From: an uncultured Oscillospiraceae bacterium
GTDB taxonomy: Bacteria > Bacillota > Clostridia > Oscillospirales > Oscillospiraceae
Assembly (NCBI GenBank): GCA_944385535.1
Contig: CALWXR010000005.1
Coordinates: 1 to 62,473 of the forward strand
Length of the DNA stretch: 62,473 nt
Direction: 5' to 3'
In this document: positions 43,202 through 51,106 of the stretch, piece by piece
How the letters are laid out: the number at the start of each line of letters is the position of its first letter
How positions within the stretch are numbered: position 1 is the first letter of the stretch
Translations under genes and position numbers: made by a program
The notes under the pieces: generated by a model
Told to the model about the DNA's origin: nothing
The model's input: the letters and a program-made list of their open reading frames with translations, nothing else
Database searches by the model: none

Positions 43202-43633
43202 TTAATCCCTCTTCAAACGAATGAGCACTGTGCCGTAACCTACGGTTTCGCCGTTGGATACGCAGATTTCCGATACCACGCCGCTTTCCGGGGCGCTCAC
43301 CTGGCTCATCATTTTCATCGCTTCCAGAATGCAAAGGGTCTGGCCCTTCTCCACCCTCTGGCCCAGGGTTACAAAGGGCGGTTCTCCCGGGCCGGAGGCG
43401 GCGTAGAAGGTGCCCACCAGCGGGGCCTTCACCAAAATTACATCCTCCGCCTCCTGAAGCTGGGGCCCGGGAGCGGCTTCCTTAGAAAAGGGCGCTGCTG
43501 CCGGCGTCCCGGCAGCAGCGGAAGCAGTGCTTTTCTTCAATACAATGGACCTTTCGCCCTGCTTCCAGCGCAGTTCCGACAGACCGGAGCGATCAAACTC
43601 CGCCATCAAGCGATATAATTCTTCCTGGTTCAT
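43202..43633 (-). CDS. accB: Biotin carboxyl carrier protein
   Basis: A 143-residue BCCP with an N-terminal helical region, a Pro/Ala linker and a C-terminal biotinyl domain. The biotinylated Lys lies in ILEAMKMMSQV (about residue 109). It follows acpP by three bases. No strong ribosome-binding site is visible, so translation may depend on read-through from acpP. Confidence 0.95.
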   Translation of the reverse strand: MNQEELYRLMAEFDRSGLSELRWKQGERSIVLKKSTASAAAGTPAAAPFSKEAAPGPQLQEAEDVILVKAPLVGTFYAASGPGEPPFVTLGQRVEKGQTLCILEAMKMMSQVSAPESGVVSEICVSNGETVGYGTVLIRLKRD

Positions 43634-43636
43634 GGC

Positions 43637-43873
43637 TTACTGCTTGTGGCTGGCCACGTATTCCATTACATCCCGGACGGTTTTCACGTTGGGCATATCC
43701 TCATCGGCAATGCCGACGCCGTACTTCTCCTCCAGAGCCAGAGACAGCTCCACAGCCTCCAAAGAGTCGATCTCCAGATCGGTGAACAAATTGGTGTCCA
43801 AGGTCAGCTTGTCCTCGTCGCAGCTCAGCGTATCCACGATCAGATCCCGGATTTCTTCATATGTAATGTTCAT
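43637..43873 (-). CDS. acpP: Acyl carrier protein
   Basis: A 78-residue acidic ACP. The 4'-phosphopantetheine attachment Ser lies in IDSLEAVEL (near residue 39), within the usual four-helix layout. It is the first gene of the operon. The ATG at 43873 has AAGGA about ten bases before it; upstream in-frame codons run into the promoter and are excluded. Confidence 0.95.
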   Translation of the reverse strand: MNITYEEIRDLIVDTLSCDEDKLTLDTNLFTDLEIDSLEAVELSLALEEKYGVGIADEDMPNVKTVRDVMEYVASHKQ

Positions 43874-43903
43874 AGTGAAAATTCCTTTCAAATAAATTAA
43901 GTA

Positions 43904-43924
43904 AATTATTTTAACTAAATAATT
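43904..43924 (-). promoter_or_regulatory. Inverted repeat downstream of the fatty-acid operon promoter
   Basis: AATTATTT-AGTTA-AAATAATT, perfect 8-base arms, just downstream of the -10. A bound regulator here would block transcription. The MarR protein at the end of the operon is the obvious candidate; the sequence is not a clean copy of the streptococcal FabT box. Confidence 0.45.
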
Positions 43925-43931
43925 CAAACTA

Positions 43932-43959
43932 ATTATAGCCGCCCTTTTCAAAATGTCAA
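43932..43959 (-). promoter_or_regulatory. Consensus promoter of the fatty-acid operon
   Basis: TTGACA, 16 bases, TATAAT on the minus strand, about 60 bases before the acpP ATG. Both hexamers match consensus exactly, as expected for a strongly expressed operon. Confidence 0.88.
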
Positions 43960-44108
43960 CACTTTTTCGCCAGCTTTATCATTTATTTCAAATTTTTGAA
44001 GTATCTGCCATATTTCCCCCATGCTTCTTCCTCCCGGGCTGTGAATAATCCCCATAAGAAAGCGGCAAAAATAGATCCTCCGGAAACCCGTTCTTTCCCT
44101 CCAAAGTG

Positions 44109-44137
44109 TTGACAGAAGGGAAAAAATGCGCTATTGT
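44109..44137 (+). promoter_or_regulatory. Promoter of the polymerase-kinase-YolD genes
   Basis: TTGACA, 17 bases, TATTGT, 37 bases before the polymerase ATG. GGAAACCCGTTCTTTCC (44082-44098) has short inverted ends; I see no clear LexA box. Confidence 0.6.
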
Positions 44138-44174
44138 AAACATAAGATCGAAAATAAACAGGAGGCGTATCCGG

Positions 44175-45695
44175 ATGCAGCCAAAAGCCTATATCGCCAT
44201 TGACTTAAAATCCTTTTACGCCTCGGTGGAGTGCATTCAGCGGGGGCTGGATCCCATGACCACCAACCTGGTGGTGGCGGATCCCGGTCGCACGGAAAAA
44301 ACCATCTGTCTGGCGGTCTCCCCCTCCCTGAAGTCCTACGGCATCCCCGGCCGCCCCCGGCTGTTCGAAGTGGTTCAGAAGGTGAAGGAAGTGAACGCGG
44401 CCCGTCTGGCGGCGCTGCCGGATCACCGGTTTTGCACCGCCTCCTGGGACAACACCCTGGTTCAGTCCACCCCGGAAGCGGCCCTGGACTATATTGTGGC
44501 CCCGCCTCAAATGGCCATGTACATGGAAACCAGCGCCAGGATCTATGAAATTTACTTGAAATTCGTAGCGCCGGAAGATATCCATGTGTATTCCATCGAT
44601 GAGGTTTTTATCGACGCCACCGCCTATCTGCACACCTACCGCCTATCCCCCCGGGAATTTGCCCGGAAGCTGATCCTGGAGGTGCTGCATGCCACCGGCG
44701 TCACCGCCGCGGCAGGCATCGGCACCAATCTGTACCTGGCCAAGGTGGCCATGGACATTGTGGCAAAGCACATTCCCGCCGACGAAAAGGGCGTGCGAAT
44801 CGCCCAGCTGGATGAACTGAGCTACCGCCAAACCCTTTGGGCCCACCGGCCTCTGACAGATTTTTGGCGGGTGGGAAAGGGATATGCCAGCAAGCTGGAA
44901 AAGCAGGGGCTTTATACCATGGGAGACATTGCCCGGTGCTCTATCGGAAAGGAAGATGAATACTACAACGAGGATCTGCTGTATAAGCTCTTCGGCGTAT
45001 CGGCGGAGCTGCTCATCGACCACGCCTGGGGCTGGGAAAGCTGCACCATCGCCCAGATCAAATCTTACAAGCCCAGCACCAACTCCATCAGCTCCGGCCA
45101 GGTCCTCCACTGCCCCTATACAGCGGAGAAAGCCAGGCTGATCGTCCGGGAAATGACGGACCTTCTTACTCTGGATCTGGTGGACAAGGGGCTGGTGACG
45201 GATCAGATCGTGCTCACCCTGGGCTACGATATCGAGAATCTGTCGGATCCCCAGCGGCGCAAAGCCTACAAGGGCCCGGTGACGGTAGACCACTACGGTC
45301 GGAAGATCCCCAAGCACGCCCACGGCACAGTCAATTTAGGCGTCCATACCGCCTCCACAAAGCGAATTATGGCAGCGGTCATGGAGCTGTTCGACCGGAT
45401 CGTAAACTTTGACCTTCTGGTTCGCCGGCTGAATGTGACGGCAAATCATGTGTTGGCGGAAGCCAGCCTGCCAAAGCAGGAGGAATGCCAGCAGCTGGAC
45501 TTTTTTACCGACGAAGATGCCCTGGCCCAACAGCAGCAGGAAGCCGCCGCCCTGGAAAAAGAGCGGCGGATGCAGCAGGCCTTGCTGGCCATTCAAAAGA
45601 AATATGGAAAAAACGCCATATTAAAGGGCATGAACTTAGAAGAGGGGGCCACCGCCCGGGACCGGAACCAGCAGATCGGCGGCCACAAGGCATAG
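44175..45695 (+). CDS. Y-family DNA polymerase (UmuC/UvrX-like)
   Basis: A 506-residue translesion polymerase. The palm begins AYIAIDLKSFYASVEC, with the metal-binding Asp and the steric-gate aromatic pair. VYSIDEVFIDATAY (about residues 141-154) holds the catalytic Asp-Glu, followed by GIGTNLYLAKVA and a little-finger domain. The wording around VSPSLKSYGIPGRPRLFEV is typical of the Gram-positive UvrX/YqjW group rather than DinB. Linkage to a YolD-like gene supports this. It copies damaged DNA with low fidelity. GGAGG precedes the ATG at 44175. Confidence 0.92.
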   Translation: MQPKAYIAIDLKSFYASVECIQRGLDPMTTNLVVADPGRTEKTICLAVSPSLKSYGIPGRPRLFEVVQKVKEVNAARLAALPDHRFCTASWDNTLVQSTPEAALDYIVAPPQMAMYMETSARIYEIYLKFVAPEDIHVYSIDEVFIDATAYLHTYRLSPREFARKLILEVLHATGVTAAAGIGTNLYLAKVAMDIVAKHIPADEKGVRIAQLDELSYRQTLWAHRPLTDFWRVGKGYASKLEKQGLYTMGDIARCSIGKEDEYYNEDLLYKLFGVSAELLIDHAWGWESCTIAQIKSYKPSTNSISSGQVLHCPYTAEKARLIVREMTDLLTLDLVDKGLVTDQIVLTLGYDIENLSDPQRRKAYKGPVTVDHYGRKIPKHAHGTVNLGVHTASTKRIMAAVMELFDRIVNFDLLVRRLNVTANHVLAEASLPKQEECQQLDFFTDEDALAQQQQEAAALEKERRMQQALLAIQKKYGKNAILKGMNLEEGATARDRNQQIGGHKA

Positions 45696-45706
45696 GAGGA
45701 AATACG

Positions 45707-46219
45707 ATGGTCATTCTCATCACCGGAGCTTCCCACACCGGCAAGACCGCCCTTGCCCAAAAGCTTCTGGAAACGCATCACTACCCTTACCTTTCCATAG
45801 ATCACCTGAAAATGGGGCTGATCCGCAGCGGCAACACCCCGCTGACCCCGGAAGATGACGAGGCTCTGGAAAATTATCTTTGGCCCATTGTCCGGGAAAT
45901 GGTAAAAACCGCCATTGAAAACCGGCAAAACCTGATCGTGGAGGGGTGCTATATTCCCCTGAGCTGGAAGCGGAATTTTTCCGAAGAATATCTTCCCCAC
46001 ATCCGCTTTTGCTGCCTGATTATGACCGAACGCTATATCCGGCGGCATTTTCAGGATATCCTGGGCTATGCCAACGTGATCGAGCATCGTCTGGAGGACA
46101 GCGGCTGCACCATGGAGTCGGTACTGGAAGATAACCGCCGCTATCTGGCTCGGTGCCGGGAAGCAAACTGTCCCTATGTTCTGATTGAGGACGCTTACCC
46201 GGAAACCATTTCCCTGTAA
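45707..46219 (+). CDS. P-loop nucleotide/adenylate kinase-like protein
   Basis: A 170-residue single-domain ATPase. It begins VILITGASHTGKTALAQKLL (Walker A at residues 7-14), has YLSIDHLKMGL with a substrate-site Asp, VEGCYIPLSW, and a lid-like ERYIRRHFQDIL with paired Arg. The fold resembles small adenylate or shikimate-type kinases; the substrate is unknown. AGGAGG precedes the ATG, 11 bases after the polymerase stop, so it is co-transcribed between polymerase and YolD genes. Confidence 0.78.
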   Translation: MVILITGASHTGKTALAQKLLETHHYPYLSIDHLKMGLIRSGNTPLTPEDDEALENYLWPIVREMVKTAIENRQNLIVEGCYIPLSWKRNFSEEYLPHIRFCCLIMTERYIRRHFQDILGYANVIEHRLEDSGCTMESVLEDNRRYLARCREANCPYVLIEDAYPETISL

Positions 46220-46240
46220 AAAACAAGGAGGAAACCCGGA

Positions 46241-46702
46241 ATGAAGGATCCAAACGGCCCTCACCGCTATGACGATATCATCCACCTGCCCCACCCCACC
46301 TCTACCAGGCATCCCCGGATGTCCCCCCAGGATCGAGCCGCCCAGTTCAGTCCCTTCGCCGCCCTGACCGGCTATGACGCGGTTGTGTCGGAAGTCGGCC
46401 GGCTGACGGAAACCAGGATCCACCTGGATGACTCGGCAAAGGAGGAGCTGGATCGGAAGCTTCTGTTTCTTCAGCAGCGCCTTTTGGAGCTGCCCCAGAT
46501 CACCGTCACCTATTTTAGGCCCGATGACAGGAAAGCCGGCGGGGCTTATGTGGATCTCACCGGAAGGCTCAAAAAAATAGACAGCCAATTTGGCTGTCTG
46601 ATCTTTCAGGATGGAACCCTCATTCCGGTGGAGGATGTGATCCGCCTGGAAGGCGCGCTGTTTCAGGCTTTGGAGCAGGAAACAGTTCCTTTTTCAGAGT
46701 AA
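46241..46702 (+). CDS. YolD-like protein
   Basis: A 153-residue protein whose first half has MSPQDRAAQFSPFAALTGYD, the conserved block of YolD-like proteins found beside Y-family polymerases in Firmicutes. The second half contains a beta-rich stretch with YVDLTGRLKKID and LIPVEDVIRLEG. YolD proteins are thought to act like UmuD as a polymerase partner; this is family knowledge, not shown here. GGAGG lies before the ATG. A weak GC hairpin follows at 46709-46734. Confidence 0.82.
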   Translation: MKDPNGPHRYDDIIHLPHPTSTRHPRMSPQDRAAQFSPFAALTGYDAVVSEVGRLTETRIHLDDSAKEELDRKLLFLQQRLLELPQITVTYFRPDDRKAGGAYVDLTGRLKKIDSQFGCLIFQDGTLIPVEDVIRLEGALFQALEQETVPFSE

Positions 46703-47215
46703 TCATTACCCGGAGCGGCTTTCGCTGCCCCGGGCCTGTGTTTACTATGTAACGTTTTCCTTCCCCATGCCCGCCTCAAAGCGGTATTTCACAATCCCCA
46801 GATCCACCTTGGAATAAAATCCGCCTCGGCAAGAAAGGAAGCAAAGAAGCCGACCGGGGAGGCGCTGAACGCTGGCCAGCTCCCGCGCCCATCATCCGCG
46901 GCGATTCGCCGCCCGCCCTCCCCGGACCCCTCCTGGCACGCGCTTGGTAAGTGCCGGTATACCCTTTCGCCGCTGAATAGGTCGGTGCCCAAATCGGTAC
47001 ACCGCATCCGATTCACCGCCCAGCCTTGAGATTGCTTTCTTGAGGGGGCTTGCGGTGGAACCAATGGGCCGCAGTCTGTTTGGGAGTACGTAAATTTGTT
47101 GCTGAATCAAGTCGATAAGCATAAAATAGAAAAGTCCGCCAAGCCGGTCAGCGGTCAGGATGAACGCGCATACACGCAGTCATCAGTTTAATTTTGAAGC
47201 CGCGCCCGAGTCCCC
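46703..47215. other. 513-base gap without a clear gene
   Basis: The minus strand has two overlapping open frames in different phases. One, after a stop near 47155, encodes a hydrophobic run then a basic run (DLIQQQIYVLPNRLRPIGS) and ends near 46892. Neither has a good ribosome-binding site or a family I recognise. A possible coding remnant lies at 46745-46828. This looks like decayed sequence or a noncoding region downstream of the dehydrogenase. Confidence 0.5.
46745..46828 (-). pseudogene. Possible C-terminal remnant of a nitroreductase-like gene
   Basis: One minus-strand phase reads FYSKVDLGIVKYRFEAGMGK followed by ENVT and a stop. The VDxGIxxxxFE pattern resembles C-termini of some clostridial nitroreductase-like proteins. 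No start or upstream domain in the same phase is present. This is a memory-based resemblance and weak. Confidence 0.2.
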
Positions 47216-48262
47216 TTACGCGTCCGGGCAGATCGCCACCTTGATTACCCCGTCCTTCCGGTTTTCAAACAGGCGGTAGGCCTCTTCGATCCGGCTCAGA
47301 GGGTACCGGTGAGTAATCAGCGCCCTGGTGTCCAGCTTGCCCCGGGCGATGAGCGCCAACGTCTCGTCGCAGTTGCAGCCGTCCACGCCGCCGGTTTTGA
47401 AGGTCAGGTTCTTGCCGTACATATCCGGAAGAGGCAGCACCTGAGGCCCGTCGTACAGGGCCACCACCGTGACGATGGCATTGGGCCGGGCCAGCTGCCA
47501 GGCCATTCGGAAGGTATCCTCCGTTCCAGCCACTTCCAGCACCGCATCCGCCCCGCCGTTGGGGCAATGGGTTTTCACCGCCCTCTGTACCTGCTCCGGC
47601 CTTACGGCGATCACCTCCGGGTAATGCTCCCGGACAAAGGCAAGCCGTGCCTCGTCCTTGTCGCAGACCAGAATGGTTCTGGGCCCGTACAGCCGGACGC
47701 ACTGAAGGGTACAGATTCCCGTAGGCCCCGCGCCGATAATCAGCACCGAATCTTCCTGTTTGATTTCCGAGATCTTCGCCGCCCAAAAGCCGGTAGCCAG
47801 CACATCCCCCACCAGCAGGGCCTGCTCATCGGACACGGCGTCCGGGATTTTGTTCAGCCCCTGATCCGCCCGGGGCACCCGGACGAACTCCGCCTGCCCG
47901 CCGTCGATCCGGCAGCCCAGGGCCCAGCCTCCGTCGGGGTCGGTGCAGTTGTTCACCCAGCCGTGCTTACAGAAGAAGCATTCCCCGCAAAAGGTCTCCA
48001 CATTCACCGTCACCCGATCTCCGGGCCGCACCTTGGTGACCGCCTGCCCCACCTGCTCTACAACGCCTACCATTTCATGTCCCAGGGTGATCCCGGGCAC
48101 CGCTCTGGGCACCAAGCCATGCTTGATATGCAGATCGCTGGTGCAGATGCTTCCTAAAGTCACCCGGACAATGGCATCCGTTGGGGCCTGGAGCATCGGC
48201 TTAGGCTTGTCCAAAAGTCGGAGATCCCCTTTGTTTACATAGGTGTATGCCAGCACATTCAT
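47216..48262 (-). CDS. Zinc-dependent alcohol dehydrogenase (medium-chain family)
   Basis: A 348-residue MDR dehydrogenase. Catalytic-zinc ligands appear in ICTSDLHIKHG (Cys near 38) and TLGHEMVG; the structural-zinc site is CGECFFCKHGWVNNC (about residues 93-107). The NAD(P)-binding motif is IIGAGPTGICTLQ (about 174-186). The pattern fits secondary-alcohol or polyol dehydrogenases; the substrate is unknown. It has a consensus promoter directly upstream and is divergent from the RACo-like gene, with which it may be co-regulated. Confidence 0.92.
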   Translation of the reverse strand: MNVLAYTYVNKGDLRLLDKPKPMLQAPTDAIVRVTLGSICTSDLHIKHGLVPRAVPGITLGHEMVGVVEQVGQAVTKVRPGDRVTVNVETFCGECFFCKHGWVNNCTDPDGGWALGCRIDGGQAEFVRVPRADQGLNKIPDAVSDEQALLVGDVLATGFWAAKISEIKQEDSVLIIGAGPTGICTLQCVRLYGPRTILVCDKDEARLAFVREHYPEVIAVRPEQVQRAVKTHCPNGGADAVLEVAGTEDTFRMAWQLARPNAIVTVVALYDGPQVLPLPDMYGKNLTFKTGGVDGCNCDETLALIARGKLDTRALITHRYPLSRIEEAYRLFENRKDGVIKVAICPDA

Positions 48263-48285
48263 CGCCTCTTCCGCATTTTTCTTTC

Positions 48286-48313
48286 ATTATAATGGCTGAC
48301 GCGGGTTTGTCAA
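48286..48313 (-). promoter_or_regulatory. Consensus promoter for the alcohol dehydrogenase
   Basis: TTGACA, 16 bases, TATAAT on the minus strand, about 24 bases before the ATG, leaving a short leader that still includes the GGAAGAGG ribosome-binding site. Confidence 0.85.
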
Positions 48314-48322
48314 CGGTGCGTC

Positions 48323-48351
48323 TTGACAAATCCCTCCATCTGTCGTACCCT
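48323..48351 (+). promoter_or_regulatory. Candidate promoter for the RACo-like gene
   Basis: TTGACA, 17 bases, TACCCT. Its -35 and that of the divergent dehydrogenase promoter form an inverted repeat TTGTCAA-N9-TTGACAA (48307-48329), so RNA polymerase or one regulator could couple the two promoters. Confidence 0.5.
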
Positions 48352-48463
48352 GTCATGGGAGTCCTTGGGCCGATAAATCCCGGCGCTCCCCTCTTTTACG
48401 GCTAACAAAGCCGTTTTGCCTTATGCGCTTTTCATGAAGAAACGTTACGAAAGGAGCCGCTCC

Positions 48464-50014
48464 ATGCAGGGTCTCAGTGAAAAAATATATCTCTCCCTCC
48501 CCGCCCCGGAAGAGGGGGATCCCGTCAGCGATCACAGCCGGATTCGGCGCGCTTTGGCTGAAGAAGGCTATTCCCCGGTTCATTTCCCTTTGCCGGTTTT
48601 GCGGCGGCTGCACCCCCTGTTCCGCTCCCAGGGCGGAAACATCACCGTGAGTCTCGTTCGCCGGGAAGGGGATTGGGCGGCGGTAGATGTGGAGCCGGGG
48701 GACACCCGGCAGCGCCACTACGGCCTGGCGGCGGACTACGGCTCCACCACCATTGTCATGCAGCTGGTGGATATGAACAGCGGCGCGGTGGTGGCGGAGG
48801 AAAAGACGGTCAACCGGCAGATCCGGTACGGCACCGACATTCTCACCCGGATCACCTACTGCATGGAAGACCCCGCCCGCCGGGAGGATCTGCACCGGGC
48901 CGCTGTGGAGACCATTCAGGAATTGCTGGACAAGCTGACGGAAAGTTCCGGCATTCCCGCAGACCGGTGCCCGGTGATGACTGTGGCGGGCAATACCGCC
49001 ATGATCCACTTTCTGCTTCAGCTGGACGCCTGGACGGTTTTCGCCTCCCCCTATGCCCCGGTGACCACAGAGCCGGGCTGGTTCTTTGGCGGGGAATTGG
49101 GACTGGACTTCGGCGGCATCGTCTATCTGTTCCCCGCCGCCTCCAACTACATCGGCGGGGATATTGTCAGCGGCCTGCTGAAAGCGGATCTGCAAAGCAG
49201 TTCCAAGCCCCGCCTGTTTTTTGACATCGGCACCAACGGGGAGCTGGTCATCGGAAACCGGGATTGGATGATGGCGGGGGCAGGCGCCGCCGGGCCCGCT
49301 CTGGAAGGCTACATCAGCCCCTTCGGCATGCGGGCGGCCCCCGGCGCCATTGACAGAGTGCGCATCCAGGGCAAAGAACTTTCCTTTACCACCATTGACG
49401 GGGAAAAGCCCGTGGGCATCTGCGGTTCCGGCATCATCGATCTTCTCGCCCAGATGCGGATAAACGGCTGGATCAACATTGCGGGAGAACTGGATCCCCA
49501 GGCCTCAGACCGAATCCGGTACATCCCCCGGGAGCGGCAGTACGCCGCGGTCTACGCCCTGGCGGAAGAATCTGCGGAAGGGATCCCGCTGTATTTCAGC
49601 CAGGGGGATATCCGGCAGTACTTGGATACCAAAGCCGCTGCCTATACCATGATCCAGTGTCTGCTGGACACCGTAGGCGTGGAGCAGGATGAGTTGGAAG
49701 CTTGCGTTCTCTCCGGGGCCTTTCCCGCCCACTCGGACCTGGAAGCCGCCATCACCATTGGCATCTTCCCGGATCTTCCCAGAGAGAAATATATCTGCAT
49801 CCCCAACACCTCTTTGGAGGGGGCCAGATTGTTGCTCCTGGATCGAAATTCCCTTGCCAAAGTCCGGGATCTGGCGGAAAACCTGTACTGCCTGCAATTT
49901 GCATCCGTACCGGATTTTCTGGTGCGGATGCAGGCAGCCAAATTCATCCCCAATACCCACATGGAGCAATTCCCCACTGTCCGGCAGCGCTTGGCCCAAG
50001 GGGGATATCTGTAA
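48464..50014 (+). CDS. RACo-like ASKHA ATPase (DUF4445), without N-terminal ferredoxin domain
   Basis: Reductive activators of corrinoid proteins return inactive Co(II) to Co(I) with ATP. The 516-residue protein has GLAADYGSTTIVMQLVD (about residues 85-101, phosphate loop 1), VMTVAGNTAMIHFLL, FFDIGTNGELVIGN and GICGSGIIDLLAQM, the conserved blocks of the RACo C-terminal domain. The first 80 residues lack the cysteines of the [2Fe-2S] domain found in full-length RACo. AAAGGAG precedes the ATG at 48464. No corrinoid protein or methyltransferase lies in the window, so partner and electron source are unknown. Confidence 0.85.
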   Translation: MQGLSEKIYLSLPAPEEGDPVSDHSRIRRALAEEGYSPVHFPLPVLRRLHPLFRSQGGNITVSLVRREGDWAAVDVEPGDTRQRHYGLAADYGSTTIVMQLVDMNSGAVVAEEKTVNRQIRYGTDILTRITYCMEDPARREDLHRAAVETIQELLDKLTESSGIPADRCPVMTVAGNTAMIHFLLQLDAWTVFASPYAPVTTEPGWFFGGELGLDFGGIVYLFPAASNYIGGDIVSGLLKADLQSSSKPRLFFDIGTNGELVIGNRDWMMAGAGAAGPALEGYISPFGMRAAPGAIDRVRIQGKELSFTTIDGEKPVGICGSGIIDLLAQMRINGWINIAGELDPQASDRIRYIPRERQYAAVYALAEESAEGIPLYFSQGDIRQYLDTKAAAYTMIQCLLDTVGVEQDELEACVLSGAFPAHSDLEAAITIGIFPDLPREKYICIPNTSLEGARLLLLDRNSLAKVRDLAENLYCLQFASVPDFLVRMQAAKFIPNTHMEQFPTVRQRLAQGGYL

Positions 50015-50065
50015 AAAACAAATCATTGGGAGACTTTTCACTAAAAAACCGCCTGTTTTGATAAA

Positions 50066-50105
50066 AATTGAGGATGCCGCTTTGCTGCATCCTCAATTGC
50101 TTTTT
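50066..50105 (+). terminator. Intrinsic terminator of the RACo-like gene
   Basis: Twelve-pair stem AATTGAGGATGC/GCATCCTCAATT with a 9-base loop, then GC and TTTTT, about 50 bases after the stop. Confidence 0.88.
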
Positions 50106-50885
50106 CCGGTTCCGAAAACCGGCACAGTCCGTTCAGCTTTGCCCCGGTTCCTATATTACAATTTCTTGATTATAGGATTTAACTTTACTATAAAAGTCTC
50201 TGAAACAACGGAAAAACCAAACATTTTTGATGGCTTTCATTTTTGGTATCGCTGTATGCAGCATGGGAATTTAATCAAGAAGCAGTATAAGAAATCCCCC
50301 TTGTAACAATCCGCTGCCAACTGATAATCTTCCTCTTTCTTGGCGGCTGTACGCTTTGGAAATCTGTCTGAGGATCCTAGTAAAATACCTTCTTTCTCAT
50401 TGTAATGGTGACAGGCTGTCTCCATGCTTACCGAAAAGCCGAACATAACACCCGATCCGTCGGATCAGCATCGAGACGCCTAGTAGAGACCTCCATATCA
50501 CAATCTATGGAAAAGCGTCCGTATAATTCATTTTTACAGCAGGCCATGTTCTTCCAAACGCCGGCGGAGCCTACCCCGGAGGAATGAAATGAAAACACTT
50601 CCGGTTTGGGGAGAGTCGGTCATTTCGCGGCAAAGCTACGGAGGGAATTCCCCCGAAAAATACAACTCTTTGTACAAAATCGCCAATTTCCTTATGAAAT
50701 GTTTTTATTTCGCCACCTGTGCTGTTTACAAATGGTTCATATTTTCAAAGGGGTTTTATTGTATAATATACACATATTGTTCGATGAATCTTTTGCGTTA
50801 TTTGAAAACATTTCCATGGTTACGGAATGTGCAGGCCCTTTCATTTTCGCGTGCTTATTTCAGTGGTGTTTTATCGTGTAGGTTT
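50106..50885. other. AT-richer intergenic region without confident genes
   Basis: Clearly more AT-rich than its surroundings. A 110-codon frame begins at 50589 with GGAGGAATGAA before its ATG, and a 60-codon frame ends three bases earlier at 50587; their products match nothing I know. A TATAAT at 50762 may be the -10 of the symporter transcript. Decayed genes, a small unknown gene pair, or noncoding sequence all remain possible. Confidence 0.4.
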
Positions 50886-51106
50886 GTCGGCCACCTTGTG
50901 TGGACGACTTTATTTTTTTAGGAAAGCTCTGATGCAATCGGCAAGCGCTGACGCCGGGAAATTCCGGCTCAGCCGAAAATTCAAAAGGGGCGGAATACTG
51001 TATGTATTTCCCGCTTTTTGAACTGCGCGGATGGGGCAAAAGATCCGGCGCTCAGCCGCAGACGGTTTATTCAGAGATTCCTCAGGAACAGAAAGGGGAA
51101 TTATTA
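50886..51106 (+). promoter_or_regulatory. Structured leader of the sodium symporter gene
   Basis: Two terminator-like hairpins precede the gene: GTCGGCCAC/GTGGACGAC with TTTATTTTTTT (50886-50920), and GCGG-AATAC/GTATT-TCCCGC with TTTTT (50990-51019). Between them lies a nested fold, CGGC (50939)/GCCG (50972) enclosing GCCGG (50953)/CCGGC (50964). This layout suggests transcription attenuation by a riboswitch-like or protein-dependent element. I do not recognise a known class. Confidence 0.5.

Noticed and set aside
42056-43618. A 520-codon open frame antisense to accC/accB
   Set aside because: It lies opposite canonical biotin carboxylase and BCCP genes; long antisense frames are common in GC-rich genes. 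No ribosome-binding site and no recognisable domain.
43870-43945. A canonical FabT box in the acpP leader
   Set aside because: TTTGA and TCAAA half-sites are not arranged as the known palindrome. Only the AATTATTT inverted repeat is clear, so no specific regulator box is claimed.
44041-44174. LexA box upstream of the Y-family polymerase
   Set aside because: GGAAACCCGTTC is near the GAAC-N4-GTTC pattern but has the wrong spacing and half-site; not convincing.
50921-51000. Fluoride riboswitch or T-box before the symporter
   Set aside because: CTCTGATG resembles part of the fluoride motif by chance, but the rest is absent; no T-box AGGGTGG sequence is found.
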